This document shows positions 12,206 to 24,070 of a stretch of 64,000 nt of DNA, piece by piece. How positions within the stretch are numbered: the first letter of the stretch is position 1; each line of letters opens with the position of its first letter. This DNA comes from Haemonchus contortus. Taxonomy: Eukaryota; Nematoda; Chromadorea; Rhabditida; Trichostrongylidae. A program made the position numbers and the translations under genes. The notes below the pieces were generated by a model. That model had not been told where the DNA came from and did no database searches. It worked only from the letters and a program-made list of their open reading frames with translations. The stretch covers positions 3,312,005 through 3,376,004 of the forward strand of contig LS997565.1 in NCBI GenBank assembly GCA_000469685.2, read 5' to 3'.

Positions 12206-13704
12206 ATGTATCCGGACAAGGCTCCAATTTTTCTCCATGTTATTTATATTGTTGTGCCAACGATAAGTCTGATTGGAAATACACTTATCGTATACGCGAC
12301 AGTGGTATCGAGGTCATTCGGAACTTATTCTTAGCTTTTAAGTGCTTAATAAATTCTTCAAGCTGGTTTTCTATAACTTGAACTTCAAAAAAAAACTGAA
12401 AGAAAGTTTGATGTGAACTCACGGAAATCAGAAATGCCTACCAGGGATGACGGAGCTCCAACCATACTCCAAACGCCCGCAGGAATGATGTGCATGAACT
12501 GTGGACTTTGGAGGTTTTGCTTCCTGATATTTATCCGTTTCCGCTGCATCATTTATGCTCTCTTTGGTGACTGTCGGCCGAGCAACCCAAAAATTGCTGT
12601 AGGTAAAGTACACGAGCAAAAGAAGGGGCACGAGCCTCAATATTGGCTGCAAAACACGAGGCTCCTGTCTTGCTTCGTTCAACTCGTTTAAGCTGCAGTT
12701 TTTCGCTAATGGCTTATCAAGTAGGAGCACTTCAACAAACTTTGAGTCAGAGGGCAAGCGCAAAAGACTTCGTGCAATGTAAACCCACCTTGATCTCCGA
12801 AGCTTGAAGTTCATTAAATAAAAGAGCCTATTGTCAATTGGCCTCCCTATCTGAGAGACTGTGGCATGTTGATGTCATTTTTGATGTTAAACGGATGAAG
12901 CGTAGAAATCTACGCTGAATATTCTTTTTCAGGAAGCTGCGTAATCCCTGCAACATTTTTATTGCCCTAATCGCTCTGGGAGACGTTATGTTTATGTTTT
13001 CATTCTTCATAAGTGATGCTACATACAACATGTAAGTCTTCAATATTTTTCATTACTTCTCCACTTATGCGTGTTGATGTCGTCAAAACTGAGGATTTAC
13101 AGTCGTCAAAACTGAGACTTACTGGTAATCAACTCAACGCGATAACAACGTCATCGCAAAACTTGAGCATAGTCATCTCACATCTCATTGAAAACATTAC
13201 ATACGGGATCGCTTCATTAAGTATGAACACATCCCAATAACCTTCATAGAAACAAAGAAACAATATTATCGTAAAACTTACAAAAGCATCACATCTGATC
13301 GAAAAGATTACACATAGAATTGCTGAACCGATCATTAACACATTTCTCATAACCTCGCAATAATTTCATGCACGAAATCAAATTGAAAACTGGATTTTCG
13401 AATTAATCAAACAATTTCAGGTATGATGACCACCATATACGGCAAGATCTTTGTGTCTATCTTCAAATTGTGCCTTGCTTTGGACAGTGTTTTTCAGCGA
13501 TGCTCCTTCTCAACTTGGCTGTAGACAGACTTCTATCGCTGACAGCTTCATAGCGAGTTTCTTGAAATTCTTTTCCTTCTTAATTCTTAACCGCTCTGAG
13601 TGAGATCAGTGCTGATGCATTACATGTTTGGGTGGGAATAGTTTTTGAAAACGCTGACAAAATGATGTCATCACAAATTTGCTCTTTCCTTCGAAAGCGA
13701 AGTA

Positions 13705-14960
13705 CAGGGTGGGCCAAAATTATGATTACACAGAAATCACATCGCAGAAAACGAATAGAAAGCCAATAGAGCGAACCAATTTCATTAAGGGTTTGTCACA
13801 AATTTCTTAACAAAACTATACACTGAGACTGGGATCTGTTGCTTTCTGCTTTCACCCAACCCCAAAGACGTCGATGGACGGGATTGACGGTGGCACGCAG
13901 CTAGGGTGATCGAAATGGTCCCGGTTTTTTGCTAAGCATTTTCGAGATTATTTCTTCTCTTGTTTGGGCTAAAGGATGCTTTCATCTCAGAGGCTGACCA
14001 CATTGAGACATTCATGGAATTTAGGTCAGGGCTCCAGAGTGGTCACTGATCGAAGGTTATGAAGTCAAAGAACTCCTCTCACGAAATTTCTAGACAATTT
14101 CTGTTCTGCGGTCAGGAGCTTCATCTTGACAATATGACCGGTTCGAATCACCAAAGTGTCCTATTGCGCACGAAGAGATCAGACAGGCCTCCAAACCAAC
14201 TTTCACTCCATAATTTACAAGAATAATCGGTGTCTTTGCCTCGGCGGTGATGCTAGCACAGGCCATAACAGAAAGTTAGTGAGCCAGACGCTGTATCACT
14301 TTCATTTCTTTAAGCTTCATATAAATGTTATTGCTCTACTTATTGAGCACCTATTTCACTGTGAATCTCTTTTCGTCGGTGAACAGGAATTCCGCAGGAC
14401 AATTTTTTTGGATGCGACAGGCAGCTTTTGTTTGCCAAACTTTCTCTTCTATTTGACTGCTCTCTGGGAAAATCACTTTCTGATTGTATAAGGGTCTCGT
14501 TGTGCAGGTGATGCTGCACGATTTCACGCAGAAAATTTCGTGAAATGTCCATTCATTTAGCCTTTTTGGACTCAGAATGAATTTTGCTTCTACGTAGACC
14601 TTTGACCTGTTTCCTCAACACTTCCCCTAAATGTAACCACAGCTCTCCTAGGTTCACCACTCCTATCTGCAATTGTTCCCAACTCTCGAGTGCGTCTTAT
14701 GGTTGAATGCAATACCTGCCTTGTTTCGCTAGTTCGTCTGTAGATGCAACGTGCCAAAAGTGCTTGTAAATGCAAAGCGACGTTTAATTCACGGACTAGT
14801 TACGCCTATATTATGTTAAAAATCAACCGAATGTTTAGTATCATTAGAAAGGTAATAACGTAAGCAACTTTGTGAAATTGAAGAAATTCAATGAATTGTT
14901 ATGAACTCAGAAAAAATTTGCAATGAACGTCAGCGCGCTGTAATCATAATTTTGGCCCTG
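13705..14960 (-). mobile_element. Degenerate Tc1/mariner transposon in intron 3 of gene B
   Basis: A 1256-bp element is flanked by TA on both sides. The left end CAGGGTGGGCCAAAATTATG is matched in inverted orientation by the right end, which lacks three bases. On the minus strand, pieces of a transposase remain: an N-terminal helix-turn-helix-like region at 14590-14775 (STIRRTRELGTIADRSGEP) and a catalytic-region remnant near 14120 (QDEAPDRRTEIV) followed in another frame by WSPDLNSMNVSMWSASEM near 14030, the usual SPDLNPMD neighbourhood. Stops and frame changes separate them, so it is not autonomous. Its position inside an intron may have added little damage by itself. Confidence 0.85.
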
Positions 14961-16004
14961 TATAGTAATACTCATGCCATAATAAAATGCTGCTCCTTCT
15001 GTGTAAGTGGACATGGCTTTCAAATTCAAGTGAAAACCGGTCTCTCGGACGGCTAGAAATGCTAGAAATCCAAACCACTGACTGTGTGAGCTCCGCGAGA
15101 AAAAGAAGGCAATTACTTTTGAGAAACGTTGAGTTTCACCATATCCCAAGAACCAAAGGCACGATTTTCTTAGAATAGTTGTTTCTTCCTGCGATGAACG
15201 TGTGCCTACCAGAGATAGCACGAGGGACGCTTTTGAGTCAAGTAATGACCTAGATGCTGCGTAATAAGGGCCTCAGAAACCGGCCTAGCCGACCCACACC
15301 CGAAGGAAGGCCTGTCAGCGTGGTGTAGGCTGTGTAGGTCCCATCGTTCACACGGGAACGCACATGCTGCAACTTACTGTAGCCAGCTGTACGCATGTCT
15401 TATACATTTAAATAGCTCGTCAAAATATCCTTTCCATGGAGCATTTGTCGTTACATTCTCTCCCGACCTCCAATCTTTGTACTATTGGAAGCCCGATGTT
15501 TCTCTGAGCACGCCAATTTCCGCATTTTCTTTCCTACTTTGCTCTTTCCGGATTATCAACTCCATTATTCGTCTGAAACCAAAATTATTCCAAACTGTGC
15601 CCTTAAGCCATAGAGCGTACTCTATAGCGATTGCGAAACCTTCAGTGCACGGCATCAGGAAATTGCGATGTCTTACATCCTCAAATTCAGCAATGTTCAT
15701 AATCAATCACTACGGTAAGGCGTATGTAATTGTGCAACTTCTGCCAGCCTGCATATTCGGAAGCATTGTGGATATATTGGCGATTCTTGTGAGGGTAGCT
15801 GACGAGTAAGTTACTTTTAGTTCGTTTTGTGATTGAATAGGCTGTGCACCACCCATTTTGCTTCAAGGAACGTCATCTGCACAATGGTAACGCCGCTGCG
15901 TCCACCTATTAGTGAAACGTGTGTCAAAATTGTCGCTACAGTATGCATACTACTAATCATTTGCTACAGTTTGTTTGGAATCCTCATACGAAAACTGCGG
16001 ATGA

Positions 16005-18137
16005 GTATGTTTTGAACCTCTTTTATATTCTTTTCATTTCATTTGTTTCCAGTTTTGAAATGTAAGAGAAAGGATGATGGTGCCACTTTGAGCGGAAATT
16101 GATGCCTTTTCCATCACCTAGACTATATAACATATTTCTCATCGACTTCCGTTTAACGGGTATCAAAATTTTTTTGCTGAACGCCTCTGTCCCTAGTGAA
16201 TGTAGTCCGCTGGATCCTCATCGCTCGAGAACTCGTAGGTTTTCATTGTTTCGTTCAGAGGTCTCGTAAACAAACCAGACCGTTGAGATGGCTGCGGTCC
16301 TGATATCCGTTTGATGTCCTCAAAAATCCAGTCTGTCGCGTCATTTGAACCGTCCCGAGGCCGTTCCATCGATGGTTGTTCAACAGGACGAGCCCAGCGG
16401 CGTGAGCCAGGTGACCGGGGTTTACTGCGCGCTCGCTATGCTTGTGTCCAACTGCCACACGGACTTGGTAGGTCAGTGCTGCACCAGCCCCATTGCGCCC
16501 TCCTACGGACTGCTACTGCCTCCGCAGGGGTTGCTCGCCCAGCGCCGAGCTCCCTTAAAGCGCTGGGCGCGTGGTACCACCGGGGCCATCTCGAGAGCCT
16601 TGCGATATACATGGATTTTACCACGCTTAACATACGAAGCACACATTATGGATTATACTATTTTATGATAAACTTGTAAGAAAGGAAATATGAGGTTAAA
16701 TGCGGATAAATGGGGAAACTACGATACGAATAATACTGTGAAAAAGGAATACGTTTGAAAATATAGGTAAACATGAAAGCCACACTCAACCTACGGAGAG
16801 GGTACGATCCTGCTTAGTTTTCATCCAGGGCCATCCAAGTCCTCCCAGTCTCGTTTTGGCATTGCTGCTCCACGGTCCTCCCATGGCTGCGCGCCATGCC
16901 AGGCCGACCTTCAAGTCGTCCGAGCGGCACGACACAGTCAATCAGTCAATACTGCCTTGGTCCTACGTCACCACAGAATCACGTGGCGTTATGAACGCAC
17001 GTGTATCAGAACTTCCGGGCATACCCTTTTCACAGAGCCTTGAAGGAAGCCGACTGCATGTCCATAGTATGTACGTAAAGTCTTAATGTCTCAGGCTTGA
17101 GTCGAGGCAGTAAGGACTCCGAACACTTTTCTTCCGCTCGATTTTGGAGTTAGGCCATCATGTTGACTTCTCGGACCCGGCACACAAACCAATCATTCAC
17201 TCATTAACATCAATGCGTTCTCAAACATGGCCAACAATTGTACCGACCGCTTGATACTCGGTGTTATAGCGTTCGCGAAGCAGGAGTGGTACCTTTTCTA
17301 GCCGTCGGCTTTCACTTCTTCCTATGATCAAGCATTTTGTTCCCGAAAGCGCTTTTGGAAGGGTGAACTCTGGGGGTGAGCTTCTGGGTGAACTCCTATG
17401 GCCTCACTAATCCTCTTATTCCAGGTGAAAGATGACTTCCTTGTAGTATAGCTCACAAGTACCCTTTTGCTTTGAATAGCTTCACCCAACCACCGGAGGC
17501 TTGAATTCACTCTTCTGTCTCCACAGTATCAAAGCCATTCCTTCCTCCAAATGACATCTTGTCCACTCTCGACAAAAGCGTTAGATCTGGAGGCATTCAC
17601 TTTGACATTTTCCTGATCTCCCTGGACACAGCTGGATTGCACAAAAATCCAAAGCGTGCAAGTGACGACGTGAACAGATAGAAGGTTGGCCAGCAGCGGC
17701 ATAAGGCAATCGAAAGGCGGTTGTCAAATGTGAGCAGAGGATTCCGGGACTTCAACCAGGCAAGTATGACAAGTACCTGGTTTTCCGTAAGAATTCAAAG
17801 AAGGGAAATTAGAGCAGAAGTACCATTTCCGCACACAGTACCATTAGCTCGTAATGCTGAGGTCAAGATTCGGTGGAATGCAGAAAAGAAGAGCCCAGGC
17901 ATATCAAATGCAAAGAAAGTTTTCTTGAAGACCTTCCATCGAATTTGTGATGTGAAAAGAGGGGTGTCAAGACAGATAAGAAGTCGTCTCTGCCTGAGTT
18001 CTATTAAGAAAAGCATTGTTCCGTTGAAATTTCCCAGGAAATCATCATCTGCTTTGGATGAGCGCTTAATGAAGAAGAAGGAGGAAGGAACAAAACAACT
18101 TTCTAACGATTCGGTACAAACGACAGTCCGCTTTCAG
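16005..18137 (+). other. Intron 5 of gene B, expanded
   Basis: The intron is over 2.1 kb, against about 730 bp in gene A. Parts of it (about 16200-16370 and 16970-17110) resemble intron 5 of genes C (28310-28510, 28870-29010) and D (39160-39480). A GC-rich patch at about 16380-16620 has no counterpart there. The 143-codon open frame at 17721-18152 runs into exon 6 in the wrong frame and is treated as intronic. Confidence 0.5.
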
Positions 18138-18385
18138 GTACCGAAGGCATGAGGAATGTTTATCGATCGCTAGTTCTAATCACTATTTCAATCGTTTTCG
18201 GGAATTTCTGCGCTATGGGCATTGCATTGACGGATGACCTCGATAATCCGTCAATCTTCCCGATACAACTAGCCGGACTCTTTATGAGTTTCGGTACATC
18301 GGTCAACTTTTTTGCCTACTATTGGTTAAGGTTAGTACCTTCTGTTTCTTTTATAGAGTAGAACTTTTATCACAGTAATCGAATG

Positions 18386-18683
18386 GCTGCTTTCATAGTC
18401 CGCCGGCCGGCCGGCGAGCCAGCCGAGATAGTGCTAGGGGAGGGGAGGGAGGCAGACAGTCGGTCGAAGGGCTGAAAACAAAAAAGAGCAAGAGGGGGCA
18501 CAACAAGGGGCTTGTACAAATAGCTTTTGATCTTGTCTCTCTTTGCTTACAGCTCTTCGAAGGAGCTTGGGCGCGGAGCGACCGCGTCGACCGACGGTCT
18601 ACCTCCCTCCTCCCCCTAGCGCTGCCTCGGCTGACACGCCGGCCGGTCGACCGGCCGGCACGCCGGCGGACTATGAAAGCAGC
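18386..18683. repeat. GC-rich inverted-repeat (fold-back) element in intron 6 of gene B
   Basis: The 22-nt termini, GCTGCTTTCATAGTCCGCCG plus GC at 18386-18407, are exact inverted copies at 18662-18683. The interior is dense in CCGG/GGCC tracts, very unlike the AT-rich intron on both sides. Introns 6 of genes C and D lack it but share the flanking sequence. No clear target duplication or coding capacity was found. It is probably a non-autonomous DNA transposon. Confidence 0.75.
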
Positions 18684-19293
18684 TACCGCGTTTCTTCCCA
18701 AAAATGTAACACTTATTGTTTCATTCATAGGTTTCATTCAAAGCTTATCCTGCAACCCGATGCAACAACGGTTTTTTCACATGCGATCAAACCAGTCTGT
18801 TTACGGGCCCCACTCCTTTTCTAAAACTGCACCTCCTCGAGCTCTAGTGTGCCTGAATTGCTTTTCTATATTCTCAGATTCGGTCCACCTTCAACCGTCG
18901 CTCCTGCCAGTAATGTTCATCTACAGAGACCTTTTGCTTTGTTTAGAGATCCGTTTTCAACAATAACTGCACAGCACGACACCCTTTTCCTTGAGCGCGC
19001 ACCTCGAACAGTACCTTCCGACAGCAGTAACAGTACGCGAGTGTGAATACTGGACGTTTTGCATACCGTGAACGGAGAAAAGAGAACTCTTTTTCTCCAC
19101 CAATTTGCATTTTGAGTTTTGCAGGCCTTTGTTTGATCTAGAGCAACAACTACTCAACACCGTTACGAATAAGATAATCAACTCTTTTTCCAGCTCTCAG
19201 TATCGTGAAGTTTTTGACGACGTTCTTGGAATCGGTCGACTGAAAAAATATCGTCCATTCGAGAAACCACCCGCGGGTTCAACAAGCATCTAA

Positions 19294-21389
19294 TCGTCTT
19301 TCGACTATGTTCCGTAAAGTGTAACAATGTTTTAGGTATTATGTTGTTTTCTACCTCACACTAGCATTTGCAGGTATCGCTGTTTCTCTCTCAAGTATAG
19401 TTCCGTGTGTTGCTCCAACTGAACTTCTTTTCTATAGTAAACATCATTCTAGCCAGTGATTTTTTAAAGCGTATGCGTAGTATTTTGAGTTGTTGATAAA
19501 TCATTCTGAACAGAATTTTGATTACTTGTGGTAATACTCATACCAGCTCCAAAATTTGCTTGCTGGGACTGCCTACACTTCACAATCTTGGCGCAGTGGG
19601 CTTCTACACATATCATGAAAAGCGCCATGCTACCATCATTCATTATACGATCTGACAGTTAATTTCGTTGGAAAATGATCGAAATACCTCAACTGTGTCT
19701 TCTGAATTACAGCCGAGAAGGGAGTCTCGAAAAAAGTTTGGCTGATACTATTAGCTATAGAATTTGCCGCTGGCATGCTTCTGATAGCTGACATGAACCG
19801 TTTTGCAACGATTCTTTAAAACTCAACAAACGTAAAACTAGAAATTACAAGTGATGGATGGAATCACTGAATTGTTTTTGATAAAGATCGAATGAATAAA
19901 CGTCGTGGGAACTCGGTGAGATTAAAGCTACACCCCACGTTTGTCCGTAATTGTTTATTAGGTTATAAGGAGAGAAATAGTTTTGCGATGTCCTGATTGG
20001 AAGCTTTAATAAGGTTCTCGTTCAAGGACACTACATACTTGTACGCACGTATAACGTAGATGCTTTGTTGTGAGTTGAAATCCGGCCCTTCCTTTGCTGG
20101 AAGCCATTGAAACCAATCTGGCAAGCAACCAACCTCGAAGCTTGTTTTATGCGATTTGTGCACATCTCGTTGGAAGGATTCACAGTTTAATATAAAAAGG
20201 TCGAAAGTGAACCTCTATTCGGGCAACCGATTGCGATATTGGAGTGCGGCTTATTTTTAGATCTTTTCTTGGCGGTGAACAAGCGCTCCTTTGTCAAGGT
20301 GTCCATCCAGCCAATGTAGAATTTTTGCATGGTAATGCAAAACCACAAACTGTAGAAAATCAAAGTGGGTTTCGCCTCACGAGCCATATAGCTCAAATCT
20401 GTACTTCTATCATTTGTACGAATCCACGCAGCCCTCTTTAGCAGGAAAAAATCATCATTCAAATAAATAAATAAAAACTACAGCAAGGGCGTCAGAATTT
20501 AGATGTGCAACTTCTTCGAAGGAGAGCATTCATACTTTGCGTACTGAATAGAGGTTAGTCGTTGATAACGAGGAAAAATATTTACCGAAGAAGTCAACAA
20601 CCTTCTTTCATCCTTTGAGCCAATCACTGATGCCATCTCTTTGGAGTGAGGGAGCTGTGACTCGAAGAAGTAATTGAGTGCCGTTTTTGCATCACTTTAA
20701 GTTACCAATTTCTTTTCCACAACGGGATGCTCGAAAAGCCGGAGCACATGGTAGTTAAAAGAGGGAACACTCCGGGAGTACGGCTGATGAGTAACCTGGA
20801 ACCAAGCGGGATCGGTGAACTTCTGACTTGGGTCTAAAGCGAATTTTCGACGTGCGTTGTCCCTCTGTAGGGACCTGATTTATGGTGTGATCGTCCTTCT
20901 TTAATCCCGTTGGCCAAATAAAGGGGATCATAGGAGCAAGCGATAGCTATGTCCATCTAGTCTGCGTTTAGCAACTCATAGTGGATGAATTCCTTCAAAT
21001 TCCATTAAATTAAGGGATGATCCGTGCGTTACTCCGAAGGCTAGTATCTCCTGCAGGTAAGCGATCCAACCGATTATTGACCGTTGATCGGTGAGCAGTG
21101 CTAGCATCGAATAGATTGTTGATATTTCGAGCCGCTACAGCCGCGTTTTTTCCTTGGCGTACTTAATAGATCGTGATGATACGAATCGGGTGTTGTCCAT
21201 TCATTGACCGTAATGCTGCGAAAGCCCACAAGCGTGCCCTTATTTACCCATGTGTTGTTCCCCCGGGGAACGTCCTACAAGTTTATCACCCTTGCTACCG
21301 TGTTCACACTGTTGATACAAACTTTCAACGCTTCTAATTTTTTGTCGCAGGACTTATTTGCCAACCTAATAGAAAGAACGAGCAATTGA
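19294..21389. other. Intergenic region downstream of gene B
   Basis: The first about 1.2 kb (to about 20550) resembles the downstream flanks of the orphan exon (21904-23000) and gene D (40884-42060), so it is inherited 3' flank. From about 20560 to 21389 the sequence has no visible counterpart in the window. Open frames near 19963-20462 on the minus strand are interrupted in the related flanks. Nothing further is recognised. Confidence 0.45.
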
Positions 21390-21773
21390 TCACCGTCGCT
21401 CCTGGAGTAATGTTCATCTACGGAGACCTGCACACATGCGCAACTGGACTAATGCCTACGGAAGAAGTGGATGCTTTGCAAGCGGCACTGTGGACGCTTT
21501 CTTTTTCTATCACTTTTGCAGAGCCCCACCTCCACTGTGATATCACTGACGAAAAATATATTTTAGAATAGTTGCAACGTTGGTCCTTCTCGTTGACGTA
21601 AATGCCCCCGGTCCTTCTCGTTGACGGAAATGCCCCCCCCCCTTCCTCTTCCTTGCAGCAACTATTGTTCTATAATAAGAGTAAAATCTGTTGACCTCTG
21701 CATGACCTACTACATTCTGCTCAATAACTATTTAACATCGTTACGAATAGAACGACTAACCCTTCTTTTATAG

Positions 21774-21903
21774 CGCTCCGTATCGTGAAGTTCTCGACAG
21801 CGTACTTGGAATCGGTCGACTAAAAAGCATCGTTTCTTCAAATAGCAATTCAAGGGTTCAACATACAATAACTCGTCTCTCGACTGTGTTCCGTGAACTA
21901 TAA
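21774..21903 (+). pseudogene. Orphan srsx exon 7
   Basis: A last exon preceded by TTTTATAG at 21766-21773 encodes APYREVLDSVLGIGRLKSIV and ends TVFREL then stop, almost the same as gene D exon 7 (40754-40883). No exons 1-6 exist upstream: srsx homology begins inside intron 6 at about 21390. It is therefore a 3' fragment carried in by duplication, not a gene. The 130-nt length and reading frame are intact, so the event could be fairly young. Confidence 0.85.
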
Positions 21904-23726
21904 CTATGGCTGTTTTCTAGCTCATCCTAGTCTTCGCAAGCATCGCTGTTCCTCTCTCAAGTATAGTTCCGTATGTTGATCCAGTAGAACTTACACTTCA
22001 TAGAAAACACCATTTTTGCTGATCAGTTCTATGAAAGCGTATGCGTAAGATTTTGAGTTTTGAAAAAACATCGTGAGCAAAAGTTCGATTTCATGTGTTT
22101 ATATTCACCAGCCGATTTCGTACGTGTTTCCATGTGACGTTACAGTACCTCTGCAATAGGCCAAACGAATTTGTGCAAGTCCATGACATGGCCATTGACT
22201 GATACCAGGACCAAAATTTGCTTGCTCGTGCTGCCTGCAGCTCACGGTAATGATACGAGGCTTCTAAAATGCCATCAGAGCGCCATTTCATCATCATTTG
22301 ATATAAGATTTGACGGGTGATGTCTTCAAAAAGTGATTGAAATATCTCGACAGTGTTCTCCGGATTACAGCCGAGATGGAGACTGGGAAAAAGTTGGACT
22401 GGCACTGTTAGCTAGCGAATTTGCTGTTGTTTCTGATAGCCGACAAGAGCCGTTTTGTAACGATTCTATAATAAAAACAAAACTAGGAATCACAAGTGAT
22501 GGATGAACTCATTCAGCTATGTCTTTGGTTTTGCAAATGCCCTGATTTCCCCTACGATCTTTTGGTAGCTTTAATGAGGTTCTAATGCAAGGACTGCAAG
22601 GACACTACATATGCATAGAAGGTAGATGCCCTCTTGTGGGTTCAAATCCGGCCCCTCCTTTGCTGGAACTCATTGAAACAAATCTGTCAAGCATTCAATC
22701 TTAAAGCTTCTTTTAGGCAGTTTGTGCACATCTCGATCAGAGGATTCACAGCCTGAAACAAAAAGGTCGAAAATGAGCCTCTATTAGAGCAACCATTGGA
22801 ACGTCGCTTAACGCTCAACGCCCACAAAGCATGGAAAATCGAAGAGTTGGGCTAGGATGTTCTGCTTCATGAGCCATATAGCCCAAAACTGTACGACTCT
22901 CATTTACAAACTCATGTAGCACTGCTTAGCAGGAAAAAAATTCGACTACAACAAGGGCGTCAGAATTCGGGTATTCAACTTTTCGGGTCAAACCAAGAGA
23001 GCTCTCCAAAAAGTATTTATCCTTTATGTACTAAATGGCGATTAGTCGTTGATATTGATTCCTTTGCATAAAAAAATGAATTGTTGAACGAAAGCGACAT
23101 TTTAGTCTCGCAATTGCATACAGGTTTAAAGTCCTTATAGCACGTCTATGTGAGCTCCCAGAAACCTCATATCTTTGGTCAAATGATTGTAAAGATGAAA
23201 TGCTTTCAGTTCCAAAGTTTTTTCTAGAAAATCTGGCAAGCTATAGCAAATGTCGGAAAAAGCAATTTTTTTAATACTCTGAAGGGTTTTCCCTTCAAAA
23301 GCTGGTGACTCTAGCTGCCAAAAACAAGAATGCTAAATTGGTTGTTCAGTTTTGAAGATGATCTCCAGTCTTAGTTGAAAGGAAACAATTCTTTCTGTTC
23401 ACACAAGCAGTCAATCGTACCATATGCTTGATCTGTCATATCAAAATACTCATCATGCTATTATCAATTTGTCATGAAGAGCAGCTGAGCTGAGTTTACT
23501 ATTTATTTTAATGAACAGGTTTTTCTTCCCTCCCAAGATCTAGGTAGGAAAAAAACCTGTTTCTTCAGCCGAAAAACTTTTTTGAGTACCATGGGCTCGC
23601 AAAGTCGCTATACCTTTTTAGTGTTGAATGTTGGAAGAAAGCGGTCCCCCTCCCCCCTGCATGCTACCCAAATACATACAAATACATCTTCATCGATATC
23701 CAAACTGGCTTCACTCTTCCTTTCAG

Positions 23727-24068
23727 AGGCAGCCTCACTGTATGGTGAGCGTTACTACATACTCCTCTCCTGTAGCACACTAGTCGTTATTATGACTATC
23801 GAAGTGAATATCCTCAGCCTTACTAGTCTCCGTTTCCATACTATCCCCCTCCGTACACGTGTCACTCGCCGATGTATGATGCCAATCACAGGTAATCTTC
23901 AAATTTCCAAAAGATTTCTCCGATGCATCCTACATTATTCTGCATGAATATTCCTTCTCTGTAGAATTCGGCTTCGTAGAAAGTTTTCTTGGAGCTTTCT
24001 AGGATTCTGTGCTGCGAACTTGTTTTTCTGTTATCCGAGACCAACGTATGGAGACTGTTACTGCTAAA
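23727..24068 (+). pseudogene. Broken copy of the small Tyr/Pro-rich, Cys-tailed gene
   Basis: Homologous to the intact gene at 42870-43192. Exon 1 equivalent is 23727-23891, behind TCCTTTCAG; exon 2 equivalent ends at TAA near 24066. The start codon is changed (CACTG in place of CAATG), an insertion shifts the frame after the first Tyr codons, a TAC-TAT pair has become TAC-TAG, and the Cys-rich exon carries an in-frame TAG and lost cysteines. The GGAGACTGTTACTGC end is still readable. Upstream similarity between the two copies continues to the neighbouring srsx last exon. Confidence 0.75.
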
Positions 24069-24070
24069 AT

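Larger units (their letters stand above)
12206..19293 (+). pseudogene. Gene B: srsx chemoreceptor with two frameshifts, swollen introns
   Basis: All seven exons are found: 12206-12312, 12933-13031, 13421-13552, 15691-15805, 15868-16004, 18138-18330 and 19194-19293. Exon 4 is 115 nt where the family has 114; an extra base near 15695-15700 shifts the frame after TM3, although the downstream frame (YVIVQLLPACIFGS) is well kept. Exon 7 also loses one base after GIGRLKK, so the tail ends early. The exon 1 donor is GTCATT, unlike GTTAGT in relatives, and intron 3 starts with GC. Intron 3 houses a Tc1-like element, and intron 6 a GC-rich fold-back. Exon 6 is excellent (NVYRSLVLITISIVFGNF). I read it as a recent pseudogene. 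Confidence 0.8.
21390..24070. repeat. Duplicated block copy 1 (pairs with ~40440-43195)
   Basis: This block holds the 3' half of srsx intron 6, last exon, downstream flank and the small Tyr/Pro-Cys gene copy. The same order and spacing occur at about 40440-43195, often with long identical runs (for example 22083-22270 against 41069-41250). This copy has lost srsx exons 1-6 and its small gene is broken, so it looks like the decaying partner. Confidence 0.85.

Noticed and set aside
17721..18152. 143-codon open frame in the plus strand
   Set aside because: It enters gene B exon 6 in the wrong frame and lies in intron 5; the corresponding introns of genes A, C and D do not keep it open.
18393..18824. 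Arg/Pro-rich open frames on both strands
   Set aside because: They coincide with the GC-rich fold-back, whose low stop-codon density creates long frames by composition.
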